Origin: Ruegeria aquimaris
GTDB lineage: Bacteria; Pseudomonadota; Alphaproteobacteria; Rhodobacterales; Rhodobacteraceae
DNA: 64,000 bases
Assembly: GCF_025751555.1 (NCBI RefSeq)
Contig: NZ_JAOWLB010000002.1
Span: 310,001-374,000, forward strand
Direction: 5' to 3'
Positions 8,956 to 19,392 of the stretch are shown here, piece by piece; within the stretch, counting starts at the first letter, position 1; each line of letters starts with the position of its first letter. The notes beneath the pieces are model-generated. The model saw only the letters and a list, made by a program, of their open reading frames with translations, was not told where the DNA came from and made no database searches. A program made the translations under genes and the position numbers.

Positions 8956-9437
8956 GTGTTGCATTGAATCCCCTGTCCCGCGGCGCGGAGAGATTCTTTG
9001 CTGCTGAATCCCGAGTCAACATCATAGTTTCGTTGCCGCTCCGCAGGCCGAATTGCTACCACTGTCCCAGCGATTCACTCGCTTGGGGGGACAGGCATCT
9101 TACGACGGCTCCGACCGCTTTTCAGAGTCGGCATAAGAGAAATTGAGAGCGTTTTCTAACAAAGCCTCTCGATCCTTGCGGTAACCGGGCTGCCCGGCGA
9201 TCCGCCCTGTCTGAAGTGTGTATTGAACGGTGTGTATTGTCCCCGTGAGACCTTGGTTGGGTCTGTGGGGCTTGTACGCGCGTTCTTTGTAGTTGTCGGA
9301 TGGGCAACACGCACCGTGTTTCACGGGGCGGCATCCTTTACCCAATCGTAAAGTGAATCCGGGCCGGGAAACCCCGGTCCACATATGGATGGGCAATAAG
9401 GCCGAAAAGGCCATTGAACGGGACGTGTGAGGCGTAA
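8956..9437 (+). promoter_or_regulatory. long dnaA upstream region with GANTC cluster
   Basis: This 482-base stretch has no convincing gene. It holds seven GANTC sites, the CcrM methylation target, six of them within 8966-9129 (8966, 8992, 9006, 9013, 9072, 9125) and one at 9355. It also has a direct repeat GTGTGTATTG at 9216-9225 and 9230-9239, spaced 14 bases, and GC-rich dyads near the dnaA start (GGGCCGGG/CCCCGGTCC around 9361-9380). In Caulobacter dnaA transcription responds to CcrM methylation, so cell-cycle control here is a fair inference. I find no perfect DnaA box (TTATCCACA or one mismatch), so I do not call this the origin of replication. Confidence 0.6.
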
Positions 9438-10817
9438 ATGACACAAGAAAAATGGGGACAACTCTGTCAGAAATTGCTCAAGACAGTAGGGCAGAACAAC
9501 TATACGACCTGGATCGAACCGCTTGAGTTCCAGGCGCTTGAGGAAGGCGTCGCCGTGTTTTCGGTTCCGACCAACTTCATGGGGAACTATGTCAGCCAGA
9601 ACTTCTCTGACCTGATTCTGTATGAATTGAACAATTCCGGCGAAGCGGTCCAGCGTCTCGCATTCCGGGTTGCCGCCAACTCTCCCGTTCGCCCTTTGCG
9701 CAATGCGCATTCACGCCCCGCAAACAATGAGGCGCCCAAGGTGCGCGCGGCGGAAGCCGCCGACCCGATGGATGCCTTGCAAGCGGCCCCACTCGATCCG
9801 CGCTTTACGTTTGACAGCTTTGTCGTGGGCAAGCCGAACGAACTGGCCCATGCCGCGGCGCGCCGTGTCTCCGAAGGTGGCCCGGTCACGTTTAATCCCC
9901 TGGTTCTTTACGGTGGCGTCGGATTGGGCAAGACGCACCTGATGCACGCGATCGCGTGGGAACTGAAGGTGAAGCGCCCGGATCTCAACGTGCTCTACCT
10001 GTCTGCCGAACAGTTCATGTACCGCTTTGTACAGGCCCTGCGCGAACGCCGCATGATGGACTTCAAACACCTCTTCCGCTCGGTCGATGTCTTGATGGTG
10101 GATGACGTGCAGTTCATCGCCGGCAAAGACAGTACTCAGGAAGAGTTCTTTCACACCTTTAACGCGCTGGTGGATCAGAACAAGCAGATCATCATTTCCG
10201 CTGACCGCGCCCCTGGTGAGATCAAGGATCTCGAGGATCGGGTGAAATCCCGGCTGCAATGCGGCCTCGTGGTCGACCTGCATCCGACCGACTATGAACT
10301 GCGCCTTGGCATCCTGCAAACCAAGGTTCAGATGTATCGTGCCACCTATCCGGATCTGGTGATCACCGATGGGGTTCTGGAATTCCTGGCTCACCGGATT
10401 TCGACCAATGTGCGCGTGCTCGAAGGGGCACTGACGCGGCTCTTTGCCTTTGCGTCGCTGGTTGGTCGCGAAATCAATATGGAACTGACCCAGGATTGTC
10501 TGGCTGACGTTCTTCGCGCCTCTGAACGCAAGATCACCGTCGAAGAGATCCAGCGGAAGGTTTCCGACTACTACAATATTCGCCTCAGCGACATTATCGG
10601 CCCCAAGCGCCTGCGCTCGTATGCGCGGCCGCGCCAGGTCGCCATGTATTTGTGCAAACAGCTGACCAGCCGGTCGCTGCCCGAGATCGGGCGTCGTTTC
10701 GGAGGTCGCGATCACACCACTGTCATGCATGGCGTGAAGCGTATCGAAGAGTTGAAGATGGTCGACGGCCAGATCGCCGAAGACGTGGAAATGCTGCGCC
10801 GGGCGCTGGAAGCGTAA
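9438..10817 (+). CDS. dnaA: chromosomal replication initiator DnaA
   Basis: A 459-residue AAA+ protein that binds and melts the replication origin. All four domains are visible: an N-terminal DnaB/DiaA interaction domain (WGQLCQKLLKTVGQNNYTTW), a short variable linker near residues 85-115, the AAA+ core with Walker A GGVGLGKT at about 159-166 and Walker B LMVDDVQFIAGK at about 219-230, and the C-terminal DNA-binding domain with the signature RFGGRDHTTVMHGVKRIEEL. The ATG at 9438 follows GTGTGAGGCG. The usual neighbour dnaN is on the same strand but separated here by an inverted dioxygenase gene. A hairpin directly follows the stop codon. Confidence 0.99.
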   Translation: MTQEKWGQLCQKLLKTVGQNNYTTWIEPLEFQALEEGVAVFSVPTNFMGNYVSQNFSDLILYELNNSGEAVQRLAFRVAANSPVRPLRNAHSRPANNEAPKVRAAEAADPMDALQAAPLDPRFTFDSFVVGKPNELAHAAARRVSEGGPVTFNPLVLYGGVGLGKTHLMHAIAWELKVKRPDLNVLYLSAEQFMYRFVQALRERRMMDFKHLFRSVDVLMVDDVQFIAGKDSTQEEFFHTFNALVDQNKQIIISADRAPGEIKDLEDRVKSRLQCGLVVDLHPTDYELRLGILQTKVQMYRATYPDLVITDGVLEFLAHRISTNVRVLEGALTRLFAFASLVGREINMELTQDCLADVLRASERKITVEEIQRKVSDYYNIRLSDIIGPKRLRSYARPRQVAMYLCKQLTSRSLPEIGRRFGGRDHTTVMHGVKRIEELKMVDGQIAEDVEMLRRALEA

Positions 10818-10822
10818 CACCT

Positions 10823-10850
10823 TTAAGGGACGGCGATTGCCGTCCCTTAA
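10823..10850 (+). terminator. hairpin terminator after dnaA
   Basis: TTAAGGGACGGC and GCCGTCCCTTAA pair perfectly over 12 bases around a 4-base loop, 6 bases after the dnaA stop. There is no long T tract on either side (only TTAA closing the stem), so efficiency is uncertain. Its symmetry lets it act on both dnaA and the convergent PhyH gene. Confidence 0.75.
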
Positions 10851-10869
10851 CCCTGCCCCGGAGAACTCA

Positions 10870-11748
10870 TCAATTGTACCATTTAGTATCTACGTAATGC
10901 GGCCCTGGTCGGTCATGGAGCGCCTCGTATTTGCATAGCTGCGGCTCTGTCCCGAGCGGAACGGAAACACCGTCGCGAAAGGCCCACTCACCACGGTCGG
11001 AATTCTCGGCACGAACATAGCTGGAGATCGCAAAGGCCCGGTCCTTGTCCGACATGTTCGGCAAGGATCCATGCACCGTCAGCAGGCCCCATAGCGCGAT
11101 GTCACCGGGCTCCTGCTCCAGCCAGACGATAGCGTCAGGGTCCAACCCCTTGGCGCGTAACTCATCTTCTGTGGTCAAACCTTTCATGATCTGCCCGCCT
11201 TCGCTGTCGTCCGACAGCCCAAGGTATCCCAATTTTTGGGACCCGGGGATCACCTGAAGGCAACCGTTCTCTCGAGTTGCTGGATCAATTGCCAGGCCGG
11301 TATTGACTGTCGATCCCGCAATATCCCGGTAAGCACCCCGGGCTTCCCGGAACCGCAGGTCCTGGTGAAAGCGATAGCCATTCAACCGTGACCCCGGCGG
11401 CTTCCAGTGAATCTGTTGCGCCACCTGCTTGATGCTGTCGCCAAGAATAGGCCCGAGAAGTGTCAAATAGGCGTCCGAGCGGCGAAACCTCTCGAAATAT
11501 TCCGATATCCAGCTCATCCAATAGGCCTGAATCACGTATCTGGCCCCGAAATCGGCCTCTGGCAGGATTTCAAAGCACAAGTTCCCATGGCGCCATGTGG
11601 AGGGATGTCTCATGCCCTCTTCATAGATCCGCCGGGCTTCTTTGCGCAGACGGACCACTTCCTCGCCGTCGATGAACTGGCGGACCAAAGCGTATCCTTC
11701 TTCGCGGTACTGTTCGGCGGCTGCCCGGACCTGGGTATGAGAAATCAC
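10870..11748 (-). CDS. phytanoyl-CoA dioxygenase (PhyH) family protein
   Basis: A 292-residue Fe(II)/2-oxoglutarate-dependent oxygenase-like protein of the PhyH/EctD family. The metal triad is His128 and Asp130 in YRFHQDLRF and His226 in LLTVHGSLPN, with Arg237 (NMSDKDRAF) placed to bind the 2-oxoglutarate carboxylate. The substrate is unknown; the ectoine hydroxylase consensus is not evident. I chose a GTG start at 11748 because a GGAGGG ribosome binding site lies 7 bases before it; a longer form from 11808 or 11865 is possible. It is inverted and sits between dnaA and dnaN, which are normally adjacent, suggesting insertion. The region reads somewhat less GC-rich by eye than its neighbours, but I did not compute it. 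Confidence 0.87.
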   Translation of the reverse strand: MISHTQVRAAAEQYREEGYALVRQFIDGEEVVRLRKEARRIYEEGMRHPSTWRHGNLCFEILPEADFGARYVIQAYWMSWISEYFERFRRSDAYLTLLGPILGDSIKQVAQQIHWKPPGSRLNGYRFHQDLRFREARGAYRDIAGSTVNTGLAIDPATRENGCLQVIPGSQKLGYLGLSDDSEGGQIMKGLTTEDELRAKGLDPDAIVWLEQEPGDIALWGLLTVHGSLPNMSDKDRAFAISSYVRAENSDRGEWAFRDGVSVPLGTEPQLCKYEALHDRPGPHYVDTKWYN

Positions 11749-11947
11749 GGTCGCGCCCTCCCTAAACACGTACACAATGGCACTGTTCCTGGCCTCAAAC
11801 AATTGCATCCGCGCCATATCGGTGCTCCAGATGTCCTCGCCCCCTTGACGCCCTTCCCGATACACCCGAGAAATCCATAAAAAGCCTTGTGTCGAAGGGG
11901 GAAACCGTTAGTTTGCCCTTCCCGGCCTACTCGGAGGATGAAGGGAT

Positions 11948-13066
11948 ATGAAGATCAGCATCGAACGCGGCGCTCTGCTGAAGGCCGTGGCACAGGCCCA
12001 GTCTGTCGTCGAAAGGCGAAACACAATCCCGATCCTGGCCAATGTTCTGATCGAGGCCGAAGGCGATAGTGTTCAATTCCGCGCCACGGATCTGGATATC
12101 GAAGTGGTCGACAAGGCCCCGGCCATGGTCGAGCGGGCGGGTGCGACCACGGTGGCGGCCACGACCCTGCACGAGATTGTCCGGAAACTGCCGGATGGCG
12201 CGCTTGTAACCCTGACCGCCGATCCGGCCGCTGGCCGCCTGACGGTCGATGCCGGACGCTCGAATTTCTCGCTGGCCACCCTGCCGCGCGAGGATTTCCC
12301 GGTCATGGCCTCGTCCGAGTATCAGTCGAACTTTGCCGCCAACGCCGCCGTGCTGCGCCGGTTGTTCGACAAGTCGAAATTCGCGATCTCGACCGAGGAG
12401 ACGCGTTACTATCTCAACGGCGTCTACATGCATGTGTCAGATGGCCCGGACGGCAAGGTGCTGCGCTGTGTGGCCACCGACGGACACCGTCTTGCGCGGG
12501 TCGATGCCGATCTGCCTGCGGGTGCCGTCGATATGCCTGGCGTGATCGTTCCCCGGAAAACCGTCGGAGAACTGCGCAAGCTGCTCGACGATGACGAGAT
12601 GGATATCGCCGTATCGGTGAGCGAGACCAAGGTACGTTTTGCGACACCGGATATAACCCTGACATCCAAGGTGATCGACGGGACCTTCCCCGACTATACC
12701 CGCGTGATCCCACAAGCCAATACGCGTCGGCTCGAGGTGGATGCCGCGGAATTCGCCAAGGCGGTCGATCGGGTTGCAACCGTCAGTTCGGAGCGGTCGC
12801 GCGCAGTCAAGCTGCAACTGGAAAACGATAAGCTGGTGCTGTCGGTGAATGCCCCCGACAGCGGTGCCGCCGAAGAGGAGTTGGCCGTTGCCTATGGCGA
12901 TGAGCGGTTGGAAATTGGGTTTAATGCCAAATACTTGCTGGAGATTGCCAGCCAGGTGGATCGCGAAAACGCGGTGTTCCTGTTCAACTCGTCCGGCGAT
13001 CCGACCCTGATGCGCGAAGGCAATGACCAAAGCGCGGTCTACGTGGTCATGCCGATGCGCGTCTGA
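11948..13066 (+). CDS. dnaN: DNA polymerase III beta sliding clamp
   Basis: A 372-residue clamp that forms a head-to-tail dimer ring around DNA and tethers the replicative polymerase. The family N terminus MKISIERGALLKAVAQAQSVVERRNTIPIL... is seen as MKISIERGALLKAVAQAQS followed by the NTIPILANVLIEA signature. The three tandem clamp domains fit the length, and the C terminus ends with SAVYVVMPMRV, the usual clamp ending (MPMRL/V) that lines the peptide-binding pocket. AGGATGAAGGGAT precedes the ATG. It is followed by recF on the same strand with a 59-base gap containing CCTCCGGCGGAGG, a short hairpin that may separate the two transcripts only weakly. Confidence 0.98.
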   Translation: MKISIERGALLKAVAQAQSVVERRNTIPILANVLIEAEGDSVQFRATDLDIEVVDKAPAMVERAGATTVAATTLHEIVRKLPDGALVTLTADPAAGRLTVDAGRSNFSLATLPREDFPVMASSEYQSNFAANAAVLRRLFDKSKFAISTEETRYYLNGVYMHVSDGPDGKVLRCVATDGHRLARVDADLPAGAVDMPGVIVPRKTVGELRKLLDDDEMDIAVSVSETKVRFATPDITLTSKVIDGTFPDYTRVIPQANTRRLEVDAAEFAKAVDRVATVSSERSRAVKLQLENDKLVLSVNAPDSGAAEEELAVAYGDERLEIGFNAKYLLEIASQVDRENAVFLFNSSGDPTLMREGNDQSAVYVVMPMRV

Positions 13067-13125
13067 TCGCGCTGACGCGCGATGCCTCCGGCGGAGGTGT
13101 TTCTGATCACCAGAAGGGAGGGGTC

Positions 13126-14226
13126 ATGGCGCTGGCCCTGACCGCAATCAAGATCTCGCATTTCCGGTCGCATCACTTGCTGCGGCTAAGGCTGGACCAG
13201 CGGCCCGTGGCGATCCATGGACCCAACGGCGCGGGCAAGACCAATATCCTTGAGGCGGTGTCGATGTTCTCGCCCGGGCGTGGCATGCGCCGGGCCAGCG
13301 CCGCCGAGATGACACGACGCCCTGAGGCGCTGGGTTGGAAGCTCAGCGCAGAGATCGTTGCGGGAACGCAGCGCCACGAGATCGAAACCTGGTCCGAAGG
13401 CGGTGCCGCGCGGCAGGTGCGGATCGACGACAAGGCGGCCAGCCAGGTGGCGCTGGGGCGGTTGGTGCGGATGGTCTGGCTGGTGCCGTCGATGGACCGG
13501 CTCTGGATCGAGGGGCCCGACGGACGGCGGCGATTCCTCGACCGGATGACCATGAGTTTCGAACCGGATCATGCCGAGGCGGTGCTGACCTATGAAAAGG
13601 CGATGCGCGAACGCAACCGCCTGCTACGTGAGCAGGTACGCGATGCGCATTGGTATCTGGCGTTGGAAACGCAGATGGCAACGGCAGGTCATCGGATTCA
13701 TGTCGCGCGCAAGGCTGCGTTGGCCGCGCTGGGTGCCGCACAGACCGAGGCCGAAACCGCCTTTCCGGCGGCCGATCTGGAGCTGACCCAGACCGAAGGG
13801 GCCTTGCCCGAAAGCGAAGGTGACCTGCGCGAGGCCTTGGCAGAGAGCCGGTTTCGTGACCTGGCCGCCGGGCGCACATTGGTGGGGCCGCATCGCAGCG
13901 ACCTGTATGGTGTCTATGCAGCCAAGGGCGTGCCCGCCAGCGACTGTTCGACCGGCGAGCAGAAGGCGCTGCTGGTCTCGCTGATCCTGGCCAATGCGAG
14001 AGCGCTGGCCAGACAGGTTGGGGCGCCGCCGGTGCTGCTGTTGGACGAGATCGCAGCGCATCTGGATGCGGACCGCCGCGCCGCGCTCTATGACGAGATT
14101 TGCGCCTCGGGGGCCCAGGCTTGGATGACGGGCACCGGGCCGGAACTGTTTGCCGAACTGGGTGCGCGGGCACAATCCATCGCATTGATAGAGCGGGATG
14201 GCCAATCAGAGGTGGTGGGGACATGA
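13126..14226 (+). CDS. recF: DNA replication and repair protein RecF
   Basis: A 366-residue SMC-like ATPase that loads RecA at single-strand gaps with RecO and RecR. Walker A is GPNGAGKTN within VAIHGPNGAGKTNILEAV, the ABC-type signature region lies in ASDCSTGEQKALLVSLILA, and Walker B is VLLLDEIAAHLD. These are in the right order for the RecF family. GGGAGGGG precedes the ATG at 13126. Its stop overlaps the ATG of the downstream lysE gene by 4 bases (ATGA), so the two are translationally coupled even though lysE has no known link to repair. In many bacteria gyrB would come next; here it comes 2 kb later. Confidence 0.97.
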   Translation: MALALTAIKISHFRSHHLLRLRLDQRPVAIHGPNGAGKTNILEAVSMFSPGRGMRRASAAEMTRRPEALGWKLSAEIVAGTQRHEIETWSEGGAARQVRIDDKAASQVALGRLVRMVWLVPSMDRLWIEGPDGRRRFLDRMTMSFEPDHAEAVLTYEKAMRERNRLLREQVRDAHWYLALETQMATAGHRIHVARKAALAALGAAQTEAETAFPAADLELTQTEGALPESEGDLREALAESRFRDLAAGRTLVGPHRSDLYGVYAAKGVPASDCSTGEQKALLVSLILANARALARQVGAPPVLLLDEIAAHLDADRRAALYDEICASGAQAWMTGTGPELFAELGARAQSIALIERDGQSEVVGT

Positions 14227-14843
14227 CCCTGTCCGTGTATGATCTGGCGCTATATGCCGGGGCGGTTTTTATCCTGTTTCTGACACCGGGGCCGGTCTGG
14301 TTGGCGCTGACTGCCCGCACCCTCTCAGGCGGGTTTCAGGCGGCCTGGCCGCTGACCCTGGGTGTGGTGGTGGGCGACAGCCTATGGCCGGTTCTTGCGG
14401 TTCTGGGCATCGGCTGGATCACCGCCGCCTCGACCCAGATCGCGCTGATACTCAAGGTGGTTGCAGTGCTGGTATTTGTCACCTTGGGGATCGTCACGAT
14501 CCGAAACGCCGACCGGACCATCGCCAGTGACAGCAGGTTGACCCGGCCTGGTATCTGGGCCGGGTTTCTGGCGGGGTTGGTGGTGATCCTGGGCAACCCC
14601 AAAGCGGTGTTGTTCTATATGGGGATCTTGCCGGGCTTCTTTGATCTGTCCGATATCACGACCACCGACCTTGTTGCCATCGTGGCGGTGTCTCAGGCGG
14701 TACCGCTGGTGGGCAACCTGATGCTGGCGGCTTTTGTCGATCGGGTGCGGCGGGTACTGAGTTCGCCCCGCGCGCTCAGGCGGATGAACCTGATGGCAGG
14801 AGCCATGCTGATCGTCGTCGGGCTGATCCTGCCCTTTACGTGA
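14223..14843 (+). CDS. LysE/RhtB-family amino acid exporter
   Basis: A 206-residue membrane protein with about six hydrophobic segments. The N terminus (LYAGAVFILFLTPGPVWLALTA) carries the family motif with the TPGP turn, and AGFLAGLVVILGNPKAVLFY matches the conserved GxxxNPKA block of LysE/RhtB exporters, which pump out lysine, homoserine, threonine or similar compounds. The ATG overlaps the recF stop by 4 bases, so translation is likely coupled to recF. Its 3' end overlaps the convergent tetR gene by 8 bases. The substrate cannot be told. Together with the next two genes it forms an insertion in the otherwise standard recF-gyrB order. Confidence 0.9.
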   Translation: MTLSVYDLALYAGAVFILFLTPGPVWLALTARTLSGGFQAAWPLTLGVVVGDSLWPVLAVLGIGWITAASTQIALILKVVAVLVFVTLGIVTIRNADRTIASDSRLTRPGIWAGFLAGLVVILGNPKAVLFYMGILPGFFDLSDITTTDLVAIVAVSQAVPLVGNLMLAAFVDRVRRVLSSPRALRRMNLMAGAMLIVVGLILPFT

Positions 14844-15423
14844 TCAGCCAGGCGGCCAGAAAGGGGTGCAGGGCCTCAGCAGGCGTGCCAGTGGCCTGAT
14901 CGCCCTGACAGAAGCGGATCGCGATAACCTGGTTGAGGAAGGCCTGAATGCCCTCGGCCAGAAGCGTGGGCGAATGATCGCCCCGCACCGCGCCTGCCGC
15001 CTGCATGCCTGCGATCCAACCCGCCCAAAGGTCAATCTGGCGATAGAACCCCTCGGCCACCACCTCGTCCCGCTCGGCTCCGGTGGAGCCCGAGTAACGC
15101 AACAGCAGGTCAAAGATCACCCGGTCGCTGGCCACGAAGTCCAGCAGCGGCGCCAAACGGTTCATCAGCTGCGGCAGATCCGTAGGTGGGGCGGCGTTCT
15201 CCATCTCGTCGATGATGCGCATCACTTCGGCGCCGATAAGGACGGCCAGCAAGCCATCCTTGTCGGTGAAATGGGAAAACAGCGTGCCCTTGGCGACGCC
15301 TGCCGCTTCAACCACATCCTCGACCCGCAGCCCGGCATATCCCTGCGCCTCGACCAGTCGAGACGCCTCGGCCAACAGGCGGGCGCGGGTTTCCAGGCGG
15401 CGTTTCTGCGGTGGGCGGGGCAT
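14836..15423 (-). CDS. TetR/AcrR-family transcriptional repressor
   Basis: A 195-residue regulator. The N-terminal helix-turn-helix is clear: RLETRARLLAEASRLVEAQG, then VEDVVEAAGVAKGTLFSHFTDKDGLLAVL, with GTLFSHF as the recognition turn. The C-terminal ligand domain shows no family I can name. It is divergent from the flavin oxidoreductase gene at 15530, and the 106-base gap holds three TGACC-N2-GGTCA palindromes, which are very likely its own operators and control both genes. The gene ends 8 bases inside the convergent lysE gene. Confidence 0.93.
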   Translation of the reverse strand: MPRPPQKRRLETRARLLAEASRLVEAQGYAGLRVEDVVEAAGVAKGTLFSHFTDKDGLLAVLIGAEVMRIIDEMENAAPPTDLPQLMNRLAPLLDFVASDRVIFDLLLRYSGSTGAERDEVVAEGFYRQIDLWAGWIAGMQAAGAVRGDHSPTLLAEGIQAFLNQVIAIRFCQGDQATGTPAEALHPFLAAWLIT

Positions 15424-15442
15424 AGCTGTCCTTTCAAAAAAT

Positions 15443-15507
15443 TGACCGAGGTCAAAAATAAATATTGACCCTGGTCATTTTCATTGTATGTAAATTGACC
15501 AAGGTCA
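15443..15507. promoter_or_regulatory. three palindromic operators, TGACC-N2-GGTCA
   Basis: TGACCGAGGTCA (15443-15454), TGACCCTGGTCA (15466-15477) and TGACCAAGGTCA (15496-15507) share the same 12-base dyad with only the two central bases changed. All three lie between the divergent tetR and oxidoreductase genes. Start-to-start spacings are 23 and 30 bases. Most copies extend outward as TTGACC...GGTCAA or similar. Binding by the adjacent TetR protein is an inference from position and symmetry. Confidence 0.85.
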
Positions 15508-15529
15508 CTTTTGCAGAGGAAACAGGAAA

Positions 15530-16123
15530 ATGTCCACTCGGAAAATCATCGTTCTCAACGGCCACCCGGGCCAGTCGTCGCTGTCGAAATCGCTGTGCGA
15601 CGCCTATGCCACCGCCGCGCGCGAGACAGGTCATCAGGTTCGCTATCACGATCTATCGCAAATGCGGTTCGATATGGATTACGGCGAGGGTGGCTATAAG
15701 AACACCAAACCGCTGGAGCCTGAGTTGGAGGCGTTTCTGGCCGATCTGGAATGGGCCGAACACGTGGTGCTGGCGACGCCGCTCTGGTGGGGTGCCATTC
15801 CCGCCAAGCTGAAGGGGCTGTTCGACCGTTCACTGTTGCCGGGACGGGCCTTCGACACTCGCAACACCAATTTCCTAGGCGTTCCGGCGCCGCTGCTCAA
15901 GGGGCGCACGGCGCGGGTGCTGATGACATCGGACACGCCGGCGATGCTGTTGGGCCTGTTCTACTCGAACGCGATCAAGAAGCTTCTGGCCCGTCAGATC
16001 CTGGGTTTCGTCGGGATCAAGCCGGCCCGCTTTTCGACATTTGCCCCCGCCACCGGCGCCGAGGGCGACCGGGTCCAGAAATGGCTGCGCAAGGCGGCGC
16101 AGATGGGTGCAAAAGCGGCCTAA
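15530..16123 (+). CDS. NAD(P)H-dependent flavin oxidoreductase, flavodoxin-like fold
   Basis: A 197-residue protein of the NQO1/MdaB/AzoR-like flavodoxin-2 family. The FMN phosphate-binding loop is in LNGHPGQSSLSKSLCDAYA, and the second conserved block VVLATPLWWGAIPAKLKGLFDRSLLPG is typical of quinone reductases that use a two-electron transfer. A likely role is reduction of quinones or other electrophiles, consistent with control by a TetR repressor that senses such compounds, but the inducer is unknown. The ATG follows GCAGAGGAAACAGGAAA. It is divergent from tetR, with three operator palindromes in the gap, and precedes gyrB by 84 bases. Confidence 0.9.
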   Translation: MSTRKIIVLNGHPGQSSLSKSLCDAYATAARETGHQVRYHDLSQMRFDMDYGEGGYKNTKPLEPELEAFLADLEWAEHVVLATPLWWGAIPAKLKGLFDRSLLPGRAFDTRNTNFLGVPAPLLKGRTARVLMTSDTPAMLLGLFYSNAIKKLLARQILGFVGIKPARFSTFAPATGAEGDRVQKWLRKAAQMGAKAA

Positions 16124-16135
16124 AACAATTGCTGA

Positions 16136-18625
<2,490 letters not shown>

Positions 18626-18655
18626 CAGACAGCGTTTCGGCCTGTTGGCTTGCCG

Positions 18656-19291
18656 CTACTTCCAGGCAAAGGCAGGTTGATCGAAATGCGAAACCCGAGT
18701 TGTCTTGCCCCGCAGCGCGATCTCTCGAAACTGATAGAGGATCGCGGCTGTGGGGGCATACATGTAGTGTCCCAAGGTTGGGAAAAAGGCGGATAGAACA
18801 GGGTGTTCACTGTTCTCGCTTTTCTCAAGCCTCGGGATGTCGGGGCTATCGAGTTCACGCAGAGGTAGGTGAAAAACCTGTGCCACTTCCGAAGGGTCAG
18901 GCCGCAGTTCCAGTTCGCCAGAGGCCCACATCACAACCGGTGACATGCGAAACCCGGATCGGGTCGGAAACTGGTCCAGCCGTCCCAGGACGTCGTCCTG
19001 TTTCAAGTCGAGACCCAGTTCCTCGCGCAGTTCCCTGAGGGCTGCCTCCGTTTCGTTTTCGCCGTCATCCAGACGACCACCGGGCAAGGCATACTGGCCG
19101 CCATGGCGATTCAATCGTGGAGGCCGCAAGGTCATGAGAACACAGGCTTCGCCTGTGTCTGTGAGTTCAGTCACCACGATTGCAACAGCTGCATCGCGCA
19201 ACCCGGATCGTTGGATCGTCTGGTCGGTGAAACGCCCAAGATTGGCTTGGATCTGGAACAGCAGATCAGGGCCGAACATGTAGGGCTGCAA
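18656..19291 (-). CDS. Nudix hydrolase, CoA-pyrophosphatase type
   Basis: A 211-residue Nudix hydrolase. The full Nudix box G-x5-E-x7-REU-x-EE-x-GU runs from Gly72 to Leu94 (GRLDDGENETEAALRELREE inside it). Immediately before it, VLMTLRPPRLNRHGGQYALP fits the extra motif of the CoA diphosphatase subgroup (LLT-RS--L--H-GQ-AFPGG), which splits coenzyme A to 4'-phosphopantetheine and 3',5'-ADP. Phe is replaced by Leu in the last position, so the substrate should be tested. The start is a TTG at 19291 with GAGGAGGG 10 bases upstream; the first ATG (19279) lacks a well-placed site. It is convergent with gyrB. Confidence 0.85.
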   Translation of the reverse strand: MQPYMFGPDLLFQIQANLGRFTDQTIQRSGLRDAAVAIVVTELTDTGEACVLMTLRPPRLNRHGGQYALPGGRLDDGENETEAALRELREELGLDLKQDDVLGRLDQFPTRSGFRMSPVVMWASGELELRPDPSEVAQVFHLPLRELDSPDIPRLEKSENSEHPVLSAFFPTLGHYMYAPTAAILYQFREIALRGKTTRVSHFDQPAFAWK

Positions 19292-19392
19292 GAAACGTTT
19301 CCCTCCTCGGGTTCATGGGCCTACGGGACCCTACTCCCCACTCCTGAAAGTGTTCAAGGTGAACGAGAGGAATGCAGCCTAACCAACTCTCA

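Noticed and set aside
8956-9437. Origin of replication (oriC) upstream of dnaA
   Set aside because: No DnaA box with zero or one mismatch to TTATCCACA was found, only a TCCACA fragment near 9380, and oriC in alphaproteobacteria is often not next to dnaA. Kept as a regulatory region only.
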